NCBI RefSeq assembly: GCF_006547065.1
Contig: NZ_CP041243.1
Span: 1,875,001 to 1,939,000 of the forward strand
Source: Brevundimonas sp. M20
GTDB lineage: Bacteria > Pseudomonadota > Alphaproteobacteria > Caulobacterales > Caulobacteraceae
Direction: 5' to 3'
Length of the DNA stretch: 64,000 nt
This document shows, in pieces, positions 8,012 to 17,828 of the stretch (within the stretch, counting starts at the first letter, position 1; the number at the start of each line of letters is the position of its first letter). The position numbers and the translations under genes are program-made. The notes below the pieces were generated by a model, which saw only the letters and a program-made list of their open reading frames with translations, had not been told where the DNA came from and ran no database searches.

Positions 8012-9465
8012 CAGCTGTCCTTCATCCTGGAGATTGTGCGGGTCGTGGAGAAGCCGTCCTCAAACGTCGCCAGCTTCACCTCGCCACCCCAGCTTTCCAC
8101 CAGGTCGCCGCCGACCACGCCCTCGCGGGTGTAGTCCGCGCCCTTGATCAGGACATCGGGACGCAGGCGTTCGATCAGCGCCAAGGGGGTGGGGTCGTCA
8201 AAACTGGTGACGCGATCGACCGATTGCAAACCGCCGATGACCACGGCGCGACTGTCCAGATCGTTGATCGGACGACCCTCGCCCTTGAGCCTGCGCACCG
8301 AGGCGTCCGTGTTCAGCGCCACCACCAGCCGGTCGCACCAGCCGCGGGCCTGCGCCAGATAGGCGACGTGGCCGCGGTGCAGAATGTCGAAGCAGCCGTT
8401 GGTGAAGCCGACCTTCAGCCCCTGACGGCGCCAGCCCTCGACCACATGCGCCAGTTCCTCCAGCGGCATGACCTTGGCGTGGGCGCCCGAGGCGTGCTGG
8501 CTCATCTCGGCGTCGATCAGTTCGGCGGGGCTGACCACGGCGGTGCCCGCCTTTCCCACCACCACGCCCGAGGCGAGGATGGCGAATTCCACCGCCGTCT
8601 CCAGCGTGGCGCCCGCGCCCAGCGCCAGACCCAGCGCCGCCAGCCCGGTGTCGCCGGCGCCCGAAACGTCGAAGACCTCGCGCGCACGTCCGGGGAAATG
8701 CCTCGCCGCACCACCGCGCCGCATCAGGCTCATGCCCTTGCCCGCGCGGGTGACGATGATGGCCCTGGCTGTCGTGGCATCCAGAAGGGCCGTCAGCGCA
8801 GACTCGACCTCGGCGTCCGTATCGACCGGCAGGCCGGTGGCGCCGGCCAGTTCGCTGGCGTTCGGCTTGATGACATCGACGGCGCCGTAGCGAGCGAAGT
8901 CGGTCCCCTTGGGATCAACGATCACCGGCGCGCCGGAGGCCTGCGCCGCCGACAGGGCGTCGGCCATAAGGGCGGCGGTGACGCTGCCCTTGGCATAGTC
9001 GGAAATCAGGATGGAGGCCGCGCCGTCGAACACGCCGTTGGACGGCAGGGTCCGGTCGCCCGGCTCCTCGTCATCCAGCCGCAGCAGTTGCTGGCCGCCG
9101 GAAACGTAGCGCGTCTTCACGATGGTCGGGGCGGCCGCGCTGGCCTCGACGAAGCTGACGACACCGTCGTCCTGCCCGATCAGGGTCGTCAGTTCCGAGC
9201 CTGCCCGATCCAGCCCGACGACGGCGCCCAGACGGGCCGCGCCGCCCAGGGAGCCGACGTTGCGCGCCACATTGCCGACCGCGCCGGCCATGGCGACCGT
9301 GCGCTTCGTCTTCAGCACCGGAATAGGCGCTTCGGGCGAGATGCGGCTGACCTCGCCGTAAACGTAGCGGTCCAGCATCAGGTCGCCGACACAGGCCACC
9401 TTCAGCCCGCGCACGCGCTCCAGAAGCGCCTGCAGTTCTCCCAGATCGAGCGTGCGTTCAGCCAT
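8011..9465 (-). CDS. hldE: Bifunctional heptose 7-phosphate kinase / heptose 1-phosphate adenylyltransferase
   Basis: 484 residues. The N-terminal part (to about 325) is a ribokinase-like kinase: VGDLMLDRYVYGEVSRISPE near 22-41 and the catalytic SGAGDTGLAALGLALGAG near 270. The C-terminal part (about 345-484) is a nucleotidyltransferase with GFTNGCFDILHRGH as the HxGH motif. Together they phosphorylate D-glycero-D-manno-heptose 7-phosphate at O1 and, after GmhB, attach ADP. The fused E. coli-type arrangement is intact. It sits 18 bp after kdsA and is coupled to hldD. Confidence 0.95.
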   Translation of the reverse strand: MAERTLDLGELQALLERVRGLKVACVGDLMLDRYVYGEVSRISPEAPIPVLKTKRTVAMAGAVGNVARNVGSLGGAARLGAVVGLDRAGSELTTLIGQDDGVVSFVEASAAAPTIVKTRYVSGGQQLLRLDDEEPGDRTLPSNGVFDGAASILISDYAKGSVTAALMADALSAAQASGAPVIVDPKGTDFARYGAVDVIKPNASELAGATGLPVDTDAEVESALTALLDATTARAIIVTRAGKGMSLMRRGGAARHFPGRAREVFDVSGAGDTGLAALGLALGAGATLETAVEFAILASGVVVGKAGTAVVSPAELIDAEMSQHASGAHAKVMPLEELAHVVEGWRRQGLKVGFTNGCFDILHRGHVAYLAQARGWCDRLVVALNTDASVRRLKGEGRPINDLDSRAVVIGGLQSVDRVTSFDDPTPLALIERLRPDVLIKGADYTREGVVGGDLVESWGGEVKLATFEDGFSTTRTISRMKDS

Positions 9466-9483
9466 CCGGCTGGCCTACCGGAT

Positions 9484-10344
9484 TCAGGCGACCTTCGCCA
9501 TCCGCGCCTTCGACAGATCGTCGTAGGCCAGCAGGTCGGCGGCCAGAGCCTCGAACTGGTTCAGCGGCACCATGTTCGGGCCGTCGGACGGCGCGTTGTC
9601 CGGGTCCTGATGGGTCTCCATGAAGACGGCGTCCACGCCCACGGCGACGGCGGCGCGGGCCAGAACCGGCACGAACTCGCGCTGGCCGCCCGATGAGGTG
9701 CCCTGCCCGCCCGGTTGCTGCACCGAGTGGGTGGCGTCGAACACGACCGGACAGCCGATCTCACGCAGGATCGGCAGGGCGCGCATGTCGGAGACGAGGG
9801 TGTTGTAGCCGAAGCTGGCCCCGCGCTCGCAGGCCATGACATTCGGATTGCCCGCCCCGGTGACCTTGGCGATGACGTTCTTCATGTCCCACGGGGCCAG
9901 GAACTGCCCCTTCTTGATATTGATCGCCTTGCCGGTCGCGGCGGCGGCCAGCAGCAGATCGGTCTGGCGGCTCAGGAAGGCCGGGATCTGCAGCACGTCG
10001 ACCACCTCACCGGCGATGCGGCAGTGTTCCTCGGTGTGCACGTCGGTCAGGACCGGCAGGCCGATGCTCTCGCGGATTTCGGCGAAGATCGGCAGCGAGC
10101 CTTCCAGGCCGAAGCCGCGGGCGGCGTTGGCGCTGGTGCGGTTCGCCTTGTCAAAGCTGGTCTTGTAGATGATGCCGACGTTCAGACGTTCGCCGATCTC
10201 CTTCAGCGCCGTAGCCATCTCCAGCGCATGCTGGCGGCTCTCCAGTTGGCACGGGCCGGCGATGAAGACGATGCGCTGACCGCCGCCGATGCTGACGGGA
10301 CGGGCGACGCCCTTGATGTCGATGACGGCGTTGGGCTTGGACAC
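9484..10344 (-). CDS. kdsA: 3-deoxy-8-phosphooctulonate synthase (Kdo-8-P synthase)
   Basis: 286 residues, standard length. It condenses arabinose 5-phosphate with phosphoenolpyruvate to Kdo 8-phosphate, a precursor of lipopolysaccharide Kdo. Visible landmarks: [10 protein letters not shown] near 28 (family GPC-ES), [12 protein letters not shown] near 61, [14 protein letters not shown] near 142 and [16 protein letters not shown] near 203. The tail [14 protein letters not shown] carries the metal/substrate loop. It is the first gene of the kdsA-hldE-hldD-DUF3089 operon; the 111 bp gap to the divergent photolyase should hold its promoter. Confidence 0.95.
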   Translation of the reverse strand: MSKPNAVIDIKGVARPVSIGGGQRIVFIAGPCQLESRQHALEMATALKEIGERLNVGIIYKTSFDKANRTSANAARGFGLEGSLPIFAEIRESIGLPVLTDVHTEEHCRIAGEVVDVLQIPAFLSRQTDLLLAAAATGKAINIKKGQFLAPWDMKNVIAKVTGAGNPNVMACERGASFGYNTLVSDMRALPILREIGCPVVFDATHSVQQPGGQGTSSGGQREFVPVLARAAVAVGVDAVFMETHQDPDNAPSDGPNMVPLNQFEALAADLLAYDDLSKARMAKVA

Positions 10345-10455
10345 GGCGAATTCCTGCGTAAAGCGACTTGGCGACGCGCGGCCCTTGCCGCACCTATGCG
10401 GCGATCAGGTGGCGTCGGACTTTGAGGATCGCAAGCTACCACGGAGCCAGACCGC

Positions 10456-11916
10456 ATGACCACCAGACCCGCCCCCGTCATTGTCTGGTTTCGCCGCGAC
10501 CTACGCCTGTCCGACAACCCGGCGCTGAATCACGCGGCAGAGACCGGTGCGCCGGTCATTCCGGTCTATATTCACGATCAGGGGCCGGTTCAGGAGCGCG
10601 CGGGCGGCGCCTCCCTGTGGTGGCTCGACAAGTCGTTGCGGGCGCTCGGCGACAGTCTGAAGGCGCGCGGCTCGCGCCTGATCCTTCGCTCCGGTGATTC
10701 GGAATCCGAGCTGCGCCGCCTGATCGGGGAGACGGGCGCCGCCAAGGTCTTCATGAACCGCCGCTTCGAGCCGGAACTGTTCGCCCGCGACGCCGACATC
10801 GCGCATGCGCTGAAGGCGGATGATGTGGAGGTGCGGGGCTGGAACGGGTCGCTGATGTGCCGCCCCGGCGGGGTGCTGAACGGGTCCGGCCAGCCCTACA
10901 AGGTGTTTACGCCCTTCCTGAAGGCGCTGCTGGCCACGACGGAACCGCCGACCCACACCACGGGACCCCGCACGCTCGACACGCCCGCCGATCTGAACAG
11001 CGAGGCGCTGGACGCGTGGGGGCTGCATCCCTCGAAACCCGACTGGTCCACCGGCTTCGACTGGTCGCCGGGCGAGGCCGGGGCGTCCGAAGCCCTGTCG
11101 CGGTTCATCGCCGGAGGCCTGAAGAACTACAGCCGCGACCGCGACTTCCCCGCCGCGCCCGGCTGCAGCCGACTGTCGCCGCATCTGCATTTCGGTGAAA
11201 TCCATCCCTGGCGCGCCATCGCCCGGGTTCAGGCGGCTGTGGACGGGGGCGACGTCCCGCGGGCCGAGGCTGACAAGTTCATCGCCGAACTGGGCTGGCG
11301 GGATTTCTCGGCCCACCTGCTGCACCACTTCCCGCAGATCACCGACACCGCCTTCCGGCCCGAGTACGACGCCATGCCCTGGCGCGACGACCCGGCGGGG
11401 CTGCGGGCGTGGCAGCGGGGCCTGACCGGCTATCCCATCGTCGATGCGGGCATGCGCCAGCTGTGGACGACCGGCTGGATGCACAATCGCGTCCGCATGA
11501 TCGTCGCATCCTTCCTCGTGAAGGACCTGCTGATCGACTGGCGACGGGGCGAGGACTGGTTCCGGGACACCCTCGTGGACGCCGATCTGGCCAGCAATGT
11601 GCAGAATTGGCAGTGGGTTGCGGCATCCGGAGCGGACGCTGCGCCGTATTTCAGGGTGTTCAATCCGATTACCCAGGGGACGAAGTTTGATGCCAAGGGA
11701 CAGTATGTCCGCCGCTGGGTTCCCGAGATCGCGGCCCTGCCCGACAAATGGCTGCACGCCCCGTGGACCGCGCCCGCGGAAGTCCTGCGCGGCGTCGGCT
11801 TGCGCCTCGGTCACGACTATCCCCGGCCGATCCTCGACCATGCGGAGGCGCGGGACCGCGCGCTGGAGGCCTTGCGGACCGTCACCGCGTCCCGTCACGA
11901 CGACCCCGGGCATTGA
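10456..11916 (+). CDS. phrB: Deoxyribodipyrimidine photolyase (class I CPD photolyase)
   Basis: 486 residues. It repairs UV-induced cyclobutane pyrimidine dimers using blue light, FADH- and an antenna cofactor. The N-terminal Rossmann antenna domain begins VIVWFRRDLRLSDNPAL. The FAD domain shows LSPHLHFGEI (near 238), EADKFIAELGWRDFSAHLL, and the hallmark GLTGYPIVDAGMRQLWTTGW near 323 with MHNRVRM following. The C-terminal NWQWVAASGADAAPYFR is the conserved FAD/DNA-binding segment. Divergent from kdsA. A second, unrelated photolyase-type gene lies at the right edge of the window. Confidence 0.95.
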   Translation: MTTRPAPVIVWFRRDLRLSDNPALNHAAETGAPVIPVYIHDQGPVQERAGGASLWWLDKSLRALGDSLKARGSRLILRSGDSESELRRLIGETGAAKVFMNRRFEPELFARDADIAHALKADDVEVRGWNGSLMCRPGGVLNGSGQPYKVFTPFLKALLATTEPPTHTTGPRTLDTPADLNSEALDAWGLHPSKPDWSTGFDWSPGEAGASEALSRFIAGGLKNYSRDRDFPAAPGCSRLSPHLHFGEIHPWRAIARVQAAVDGGDVPRAEADKFIAELGWRDFSAHLLHHFPQITDTAFRPEYDAMPWRDDPAGLRAWQRGLTGYPIVDAGMRQLWTTGWMHNRVRMIVASFLVKDLLIDWRRGEDWFRDTLVDADLASNVQNWQWVAASGADAAPYFRVFNPITQGTKFDAKGQYVRRWVPEIAALPDKWLHAPWTAPAEVLRGVGLRLGHDYPRPILDHAEARDRALEALRTVTASRHDDPGH

Positions 11917-11949
11917 CGCCCCGGGGGCGGCCTTCCCACATCACCGCAC

Positions 11950-13170
11950 ATGACGTCGTTGACCGCCGAACGGCCCGAGGCTGCGGCCCGTACCCCGCGA
12001 GGGGTGGCCCTGCTGTTGCGCCTGCTCTCCGCCAACTGGACCTTCGGCCAGTTGACTATCCTTCTGCCGAACGGACAAACCCGGCGGATGTCCGGGCAAG
12101 AGCCCGGGCCCGCCGCCGTGCTGGATATCCGCGACTACCGCTTTGCCCGCCGGGTGTTGGCCAATGGCGATATCGGTTTCGCGGAAGGCTATATGGCCGG
12201 TGAGTGGGAGACGCCGCATCTGGCGCCGTTGCTCGAGGTTCTGGCCCGGAACTACGACAACATCCGCCGCCTTTTCGACGGCAACCCCGTGATGACGGCC
12301 ATCAACTGGCTCTCGCATCGGATGAACCGCAACAGCCGGTCCGGATCGAAGAAAAACATCCACGCCCACTATGATCTGGGCAACGACTTCTACAGCCGCT
12401 GGCTGGACCCCTCCATGACCTATTCCTCGGCCCGGTTCGCCACGCCGGACACGCCGCTGGAGGCCGCGCAGCGCGAGAAATACGCCTCTCTCGCCCGCAT
12501 GATGGACCTGCGTCCCGGCCAGTCCGTGTTGGAGATCGGCTGCGGCTGGGGCGGCTTCGCCGAGTTCGCGGCGAAGGAGGTCGGCGCAAAGGTCACCGGC
12601 ATCACCATCTCGCAGCAGCAATACGACTTCGCGAAACAACGCCTCTTCAACGCGGGCCTGTCGGAGAGGGCGGACATTCGGCTTGTCGACTATCGCGACG
12701 TGACCGGCCAGTTCGACCGTGTCGCTTCCATCGAGATGTTCGAGGCGGTCGGTCAGGAGTACTGGCCCGCCTATTTCGGCAAGATCCGTGATGTGCTCGC
12801 GCCTGGCGGTCGCGCGGGTCTGCAGATCATCACCATCGAGGACGACCTGTTCGAGGAATACAATCGCCGCACCGACTTCATTCAGAAGTACGTCTTCCCC
12901 GGGGGCATGCTGCCGTCCGAGGACCGGCTGAAGCCGGTGATCGAACGGGCCGGTCTGGAGTGGCAGGCCATCGAGCGCTTCGGTCTCGACTATGCCGACA
13001 CCCTCAAGCTCTGGGACGAGCGCTTTCAGTCCTCCTGGGGCGAGATCAGCCGCATGGCCGGGTTCGACGAGCGGTTCCGCCGCCTGTGGCGGTTCTATCT
13101 GGCCTATTGCGAAGCCGGCTTCCGGTCACAACGCACCGATGTGGTCCAGCTGGCTCTGGCGAAGGGCTGA
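11950..13170 (+). CDS. cfa: Cyclopropane-fatty-acyl-phospholipid synthase family methyltransferase
   Basis: 406 residues, close to the usual length. It transfers a methylene group from SAM to unsaturated acyl chains of membrane phospholipids. The N-terminal lipid-binding part includes DYRFARRVLANGDIGFAEGYM. The methyltransferase domain starts at IHAHYDLGNDFYSRWLD (near 137), with the SAM motif VLEIGCGWGGFAEFAAKEVG near 193 and the Cfa-specific ITISQQQYDFAKQRL. The active-site Glu of SIEMFEAVGQEYW and QKYVFPGGMLPS are present. It begins 33 bp after phrB and may share its transcript. Confidence 0.9.
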   Translation: MTSLTAERPEAAARTPRGVALLLRLLSANWTFGQLTILLPNGQTRRMSGQEPGPAAVLDIRDYRFARRVLANGDIGFAEGYMAGEWETPHLAPLLEVLARNYDNIRRLFDGNPVMTAINWLSHRMNRNSRSGSKKNIHAHYDLGNDFYSRWLDPSMTYSSARFATPDTPLEAAQREKYASLARMMDLRPGQSVLEIGCGWGGFAEFAAKEVGAKVTGITISQQQYDFAKQRLFNAGLSERADIRLVDYRDVTGQFDRVASIEMFEAVGQEYWPAYFGKIRDVLAPGGRAGLQIITIEDDLFEEYNRRTDFIQKYVFPGGMLPSEDRLKPVIERAGLEWQAIERFGLDYADTLKLWDERFQSSWGEISRMAGFDERFRRLWRFYLAYCEAGFRSQRTDVVQLALAKG

Positions 13171-13191
13171 GGCGGGGCGCATATCGGTCGC

Positions 13192-14022
13192 ATGACCTCC
13201 GCCCTGATCTCCGCCGCCGACCTCGCCGACCGTCTGAGCGATCCTGACCTGCGCATCGTGGACGCCAGCTGGCATCTGGACGGACATGACGCCCGCGCGG
13301 ACTTCGCCGACCGGCATATCCCCGGCGCGGTGTTCCTTGATCTGGACGTGGTGTCGGACGGCGACAGCCCCCTGCCCCACACCCTGCCGTCGCCCGCCGC
13401 CTTCGCCGCCTCAGCGGGCGTGCTGGGCCTGTCTGATCGGGACAGCATCGTGGTTTATGACACGGCGGGCCTGTTCTCGGCGGCGCGGGTCTGGTGGATG
13501 CTGAAAATTATGGGCGCGCGCGATGTGCGGGTGCTGGACGGCGGCCTGCCCGCCTGGACCGCGCGCGGGTTACCGCTTGAGACCGGGGCGCCTGAACGAC
13601 CGTCCTTCAGCGTCTTCAGCCCCCGCTTCGACAGCGACGCCGTCGTCGGCCTCGATCAGGTCCGGGCCGCGCTGGGCGGAGAGACGCAGGTGCTGGACGC
13701 CCGCGGCGCCGGCCGCTTCCGGGGCGAGACCGCCGAGCCCCGGCCCGGCGTTCGTTCCGGGCACATGCCCGGCGCGCTGAACCTGCCTTACGGCGCGTTG
13801 CTGAACGCGGACGGCACGATGAAGCGCGGCCCGGCGCTGGAAGCCGCCTTCACCGATGCAGGAATGGATCTGGACCGTCCGGCGATCACCACCTGCGGCT
13901 CGGGTGTCACCGCCGCCATCCTGACGCTGGGCCTGCATGAGCTGGGCCGGACATCCCGCCTCTACGACGGAAGCTGGGCCGAATGGGGCGCGCCGGAAGG
14001 CGGCCCCGTCCAGACCGGCTGA
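13192..14022 (+). CDS. sseA: 3-mercaptopyruvate/thiosulfate sulfurtransferase (double rhodanese)
   Basis: 276 residues with two rhodanese domains (about 1-130 and 150-276). The second carries the catalytic loop TTCGSGVTA with Cys235; the GSGV type of loop favours 3-mercaptopyruvate over thiosulfate. Linker landmarks are WHLDGHDARADFADRHIPGA and VFLDLDVVSDGDSPLPHTLP. It moves sulfur from mercaptopyruvate to an acceptor and may help cyanide or redox protection. It lies 21 bp after cfa. Its stop codon abuts the stop of the convergent symporter gene with no intervening base. Confidence 0.92.
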   Translation: MTSALISAADLADRLSDPDLRIVDASWHLDGHDARADFADRHIPGAVFLDLDVVSDGDSPLPHTLPSPAAFAASAGVLGLSDRDSIVVYDTAGLFSAARVWWMLKIMGARDVRVLDGGLPAWTARGLPLETGAPERPSFSVFSPRFDSDAVVGLDQVRAALGGETQVLDARGAGRFRGETAEPRPGVRSGHMPGALNLPYGALLNADGTMKRGPALEAAFTDAGMDLDRPAITTCGSGVTAAILTLGLHELGRTSRLYDGSWAEWGAPEGGPVQTG

Positions 14023-15381
14023 TCAGACCTGGCCGACGGTCCCTTCCTTCAGACCGCGGCGGGCCTGCCCCGGCAGGCCTTCCGGGTCGGTCGAGCCGTC
14101 GCCGGGGATGGCGTCATCACTCTCGCCGCGCGAGACGACCGTGGCGAGCACCAGATCGCCGGTGACGTTCAGGGTCGTGCGGCACATATCCAGGAAGCGG
14201 TCGACGCCCAGGATCAGGCCGATGCCCTCGACCGGCACATTGACCATGGCCAGGATCATCGCGACCACGGGCAGCGAGCCGGCGGGCACGCCCGCGGTGC
14301 CGACGCCGCCCAGGATGCAGACCAGCATGACCACGACCTGTTGGGTAAGCGACAGCTCGATCCCGAAGAACTGGGCCAGGAACAGAACCGTCACCCCCTC
14401 GAACAGGGCGGTGCCGTTCTGATTGGCGGTCGCGCCGACCGTCAGCACGAAGCGGGCGATCTTGCGCGGCAGACCCAGTTCCTCATCGGCGGCGCGCAGG
14501 GCCACTGGCAGCGAGGCGTTGGACGAGGCGGTCGAGAAGGCCATCACCATCGGCTCGCGCACGCCACGGAAGAACTTGATCGGGTTCACGCCGCCGCCGA
14601 TCCAGACGACCAGCGGATAGACCACGAACATGTGGATCGCCATGGCGCCCACGGCCACGCCGACGAAGGCGGCCAGACGCACCAGCAGATCCCAGCCAAA
14701 CACGGCCGCCAGCTTGAACATCAGGCAGGCGATGGCCAGCGGGGCCAGCTTGATGAAGAGGTTGATCAGCTTCATCGTGACCTCGAGGAGGCCCTCGATG
14801 GTGCTCTGCAGGCCGTCCGTCTGCGGGGACTTGGCCATCACCAGCCCGATCCCGAAGAACAGGGCGAAGATCATCACCGGCAGGATCTGGTTCTCCGCCG
14901 CCGCGGTGACGACGTTCGAGGGGATCAGGTCGAGGAAGAAATCATCGAAGCGAACGCCGCCCTGCGCCTTGGCCACGATCTCGCTGGTTCCCTGCGCCCC
15001 TTGGGCCAGCAGCGATTGCGCCACCTCGGGCGGCACCCCGTCGCCGGGACGGAAGAAGTTGACCATGCCCAGACCGATGACCACGGCGATGCCGGAGACG
15101 ATGATCGTCAGCAGCAAGGTCTTCAGGCCCGCGCGACCGAGCGAGTTCAGGTCGCCCATCTCGGCCACCCCGACCACGAGGGCCGAGAACAGCAGGGGGA
15201 TGACCATCATGAAGAGCAGCTTCAGGAAGATCTGACCGATGGTCCCGGCGATCACGATCGGCGCCCATTCGGCGTCCGGCTGGATCGCGAAATTGGCCCA
15301 CAGACCGGCGCCGAGGCCGACCGCGAAGCCGATCAGCATCAGCCAGTGGAGCGCGATCCCGCCCTTTTTGCTCGTTTGCAT
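14023..15381 (-). CDS. Dicarboxylate/amino acid:cation symporter (DAACS/GltP family)
   Basis: 452 residues with about eight hydrophobic spans and two re-entrant loops. The serine-rich loop [14 protein letters not shown] (near 285) and the TM7 motif [15 protein letters not shown] (near 322) are hallmarks of sodium- or proton-coupled glutamate/aspartate/C4-dicarboxylate symporters. [17 protein letters not shown] forms the second hairpin, and the Asp/Arg pair in [18 protein letters not shown] binds substrate. The substrate could be glutamate, aspartate or a dicarboxylate. The amino-acid binding protein gene ends 31 bp upstream on the same strand, so both likely serve acidic amino acid uptake. 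Confidence 0.88.
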   Translation of the reverse strand: MQTSKKGGIALHWLMLIGFAVGLGAGLWANFAIQPDAEWAPIVIAGTIGQIFLKLLFMMVIPLLFSALVVGVAEMGDLNSLGRAGLKTLLLTIIVSGIAVVIGLGMVNFFRPGDGVPPEVAQSLLAQGAQGTSEIVAKAQGGVRFDDFFLDLIPSNVVTAAAENQILPVMIFALFFGIGLVMAKSPQTDGLQSTIEGLLEVTMKLINLFIKLAPLAIACLMFKLAAVFGWDLLVRLAAFVGVAVGAMAIHMFVVYPLVVWIGGGVNPIKFFRGVREPMVMAFSTASSNASLPVALRAADEELGLPRKIARFVLTVGATANQNGTALFEGVTVLFLAQFFGIELSLTQQVVVMLVCILGGVGTAGVPAGSLPVVAMILAMVNVPVEGIGLILGVDRFLDMCRTTLNVTGDLVLATVVSRGESDDAIPGDGSTDPEGLPGQARRGLKEGTVGQV

Positions 15382-15412
15382 ACAGTGGTCCCCCGGCGAT
15401 TGAGCCGTGTGG

Positions 15413-16519
15413 TTATCGGATGGGCAGGCCGTAGATCAACCCGGCAGGCCGCTGGTTCCATTGCGCATTGAGGCCCCGCTCCAGATCGAGCGACGAATCC
15501 GGGCCGATATTGCGCGCGAAGATTTCGCCGTAATTGCCTTCCGCCTCCAGCGCATTCTTCAGCCAGGATTTGGACAGGCCCAGCATGGGGCCGAAGTCGC
15601 CCTCCACGCCCAGCAGACGCCGGACCGCCGGATCACGGCTTTCAGCGGCCAGGGCGCCGACGTTCTGGCGCGTGACGCCCAGTTCCTCGGCCAGGATCAG
15701 GCCGTTCAGGGTCCAGCGCACGACCGAGGTCCAGGCTTCGTCGCCCCGCTTCACGGCCGGGCCCAACGGTTCCTTGGAGATCACCTCCGGCAGGATGGCG
15801 TGCTGATCCGGATCGGGCAGCAGGGTCCGGGCGGCGGCCAGTGCGGAAATGTCGGCGCTGAAGGCGTCGCAGTCTTCCTTCGCATAGGCCTCGCGCGCCG
15901 CTTCCTCATTGTCGGTGACGACGGGCGTGTAGGCGATGCCGCGCGCACGGAACCAGTCCGCCAGATTCAGCTCGCTGGTCGAGGCCCGCTGCACACAGAT
16001 GCGCGCTCCGTTCAGCTCCGTCGCGCTGGACAGGTTCAGCGACCGCCGGACCAGGAAGCCCTGACCGTCGTAATAGTTGATCCCGGCGAAGCGCACGCCC
16101 TCCTGCGCCTCGCGCGACAGGGTCCACGACGTCTCACGCCAAAGCACGTCGACCCGGCCCGCGCGCAGGGCGTCGAAACGCTGGCTGGTGGTCAGGGGCA
16201 CGAAGCGCACCGCGTTCGCATCGCCCAGCACCGCGGCCGCCAGCGCCCGGCAGAAGTCGGCGTCGAAGCCGCGCCACTGGCCGCGATTGTCGGTGTAGGC
16301 GAAACCGACCAGCCCCTCGTGCACGCCGCAGTTCAGACGGCCGCGCCGCTTCACCGCCTGCAGGGTCGGGCTGTCAAAGGCCGGGGCTTCGGTCGGGGCG
16401 GTTGCGACGGTCTCGTCCGCGGCGTCATCCTCGCGCGCGCCCCGTCCGCAGGCGGCGACCGCCAGCGTCAGGACCAGCGCCATCGCCGCCGTCCGAACCT
16501 TCATCCCGCCTGTCCGCAT
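15413..16519 (-). CDS. Amino acid ABC transporter substrate-binding lipoprotein (AapJ-like)
   Basis: 368 residues. The signal sequence ends in the lipobox AVAAC, predicting a periplasmic lipoprotein. The mature part matches the AapJ/BztA type of polar amino acid binding protein: GRLNCGVHEGLVGFAYTDN, GFDADFCRALAAAVLGD and LWRETSWTLSREAQEG are characteristic. No permease or ATPase genes are adjacent, so it is an orphan binding protein here. It lies 31 bp before a DAACS symporter. An in-frame ATG at 16504 is an alternative start; 16519 was kept because GAGG precedes it at good spacing. Confidence 0.86.
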   Translation of the reverse strand: MRTGGMKVRTAAMALVLTLAVAACGRGAREDDAADETVATAPTEAPAFDSPTLQAVKRRGRLNCGVHEGLVGFAYTDNRGQWRGFDADFCRALAAAVLGDANAVRFVPLTTSQRFDALRAGRVDVLWRETSWTLSREAQEGVRFAGINYYDGQGFLVRRSLNLSSATELNGARICVQRASTSELNLADWFRARGIAYTPVVTDNEEAAREAYAKEDCDAFSADISALAAARTLLPDPDQHAILPEVISKEPLGPAVKRGDEAWTSVVRWTLNGLILAEELGVTRQNVGALAAESRDPAVRRLLGVEGDFGPMLGLSKSWLKNALEAEGNYGEIFARNIGPDSSLDLERGLNAQWNQRPAGLIYGLPIR

Positions 16520-16606
16520 GCCGCGCCTCGTCAGTGTGTCCGCCAGACTTGCGCCCCGCCCCTTTTAGAGGCCTTTGAGCCCTGAACCGCAACCCCGCGA
16601 GCCGCC

Positions 16607-17791
16607 ATGACCGACCGTTCCGACCGCACGCGCCTGATCGCCGGGGCCACCCGCCGCACATCAGGCCCCGGGCTCGGCCGTCGCCCGGTCTCCCCGCCGG
16701 TCGAGCGGGCCTCGACCCTGCTCAACGATTCGCCGTCCGCCATGCGGGACGGCTCCATCGGCCCGACCTACGGCATCGAGGACCTGTCCGCGGGGCGCGA
16801 ACTGCGCGCGGCGCTGGCCGAATTGGAGGGGGCTTCCGACGTCTGGCTGGTCCCGTCCGGCCTCGCCGCCGTCACCGTGCCCCTGACCGCCCTGCTCCAG
16901 CCCGGCGATCAGGTGCTGACGACCGACGCCCTGTACGGCCCCACCCGCCGCTTCCTGTATCGCCACCTGCGGCCGCGCGGGATCGACACCGTCTTCCACC
17001 CCGCCGAGGCCGGGACCGAAGCCATCCTGTCCGCCCTGACCGACCGGACGAAGGTGATGCTGATCGAGTCGCCCGGCTCCCTGACCTTCGAGATGCAGGA
17101 CGTCCCCGCCCTCGCCGCCGCCTGTCGCGAACGCGGTGTCCTGACGATCATGGACAACACCTGGGGCGCGGGTCTGGCCTTCAAGCCTCTGGCCCATGGC
17201 GTCGATGTCAGCGTTCAGGCCCTGACGAAGTACGCGGGCGGCCACTCCGACCTGCTGATGGGCTCCATCGCCGTCGCCGATGACATCGTCGGCAAACCGA
17301 TCTTCGAGACGATTGAGGACCATGGCTGGCGCGTTACCTCCGACGACGCCTGGCTGGCCCTGCGCGGCCTGCGCACCCTGCCCTTGCGCTATGCCGAACA
17401 GGCCCGCTCGGCGCGGATCGTCGCCGACTGGCTCAAGGCCCGGCCCGAGGTCGCCGACGTGATCTGGCCCGCCCTGCCCGGCTCACCCGCCCACGACTTG
17501 TGGAGCCGCGACTACACCGGCGCCGCGTCCCTGTTCGGACTGGTGATGAAGGGCGGCGACACGGCCGCTGCCCACGCCCTGATGTCGGCCCTCAGCCTGT
17601 TCGGCCTCGGCTATTCCTGGGGCGGCTTCGAAAGCCTGATCACCCACGAGACCGCGCAATTGGCGATGCGCGGATCACCGCCGAAGCTGGCGGGCGAACT
17701 GCTGCGCCTGCATGTAGGGCTGGAAGACCCGGCGGAACTGATCGTCGATCTGGAAGTCGGGCTGGCGGCGTGGACGGCGGCGACGACCTGA
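16607..17791 (+). CDS. metC: Cystathionine beta-lyase
   Basis: 394 residues, Cys/Met metabolism PLP-dependent enzyme family. It converts cystathionine to homocysteine, pyruvate and ammonia. The PLP Schiff-base lysine is in SVQALTKYAGGHSD (near 207). YGPTRRFLYRHLRPRGID binds cofactor phosphate and substrate; the Asp of IMDNTWGAGLAF stacks with the PLP pyridine nitrogen. The ending YSWGGFESLITHE is characteristic of MetC rather than gamma-synthases. Divergent from the binding-protein gene with an 87 bp gap. Confidence 0.9.
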   Translation: MTDRSDRTRLIAGATRRTSGPGLGRRPVSPPVERASTLLNDSPSAMRDGSIGPTYGIEDLSAGRELRAALAELEGASDVWLVPSGLAAVTVPLTALLQPGDQVLTTDALYGPTRRFLYRHLRPRGIDTVFHPAEAGTEAILSALTDRTKVMLIESPGSLTFEMQDVPALAAACRERGVLTIMDNTWGAGLAFKPLAHGVDVSVQALTKYAGGHSDLLMGSIAVADDIVGKPIFETIEDHGWRVTSDDAWLALRGLRTLPLRYAEQARSARIVADWLKARPEVADVIWPALPGSPAHDLWSRDYTGAASLFGLVMKGGDTAAAHALMSALSLFGLGYSWGGFESLITHETAQLAMRGSPPKLAGELLRLHVGLEDPAELIVDLEVGLAAWTAATT

Positions 17792-17828
17792 GCGATCCTT
17801 GTTCGCGACGATGATTCTGGGGCGAACG

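Noticed and set aside
14422..15471. His/Gln/Asp-rich frames opposite the DAACS symporter
   Set aside because: The low-complexity content is a codon-mirror effect of the hydrophobic symporter sequence; there is no start signal or domain.
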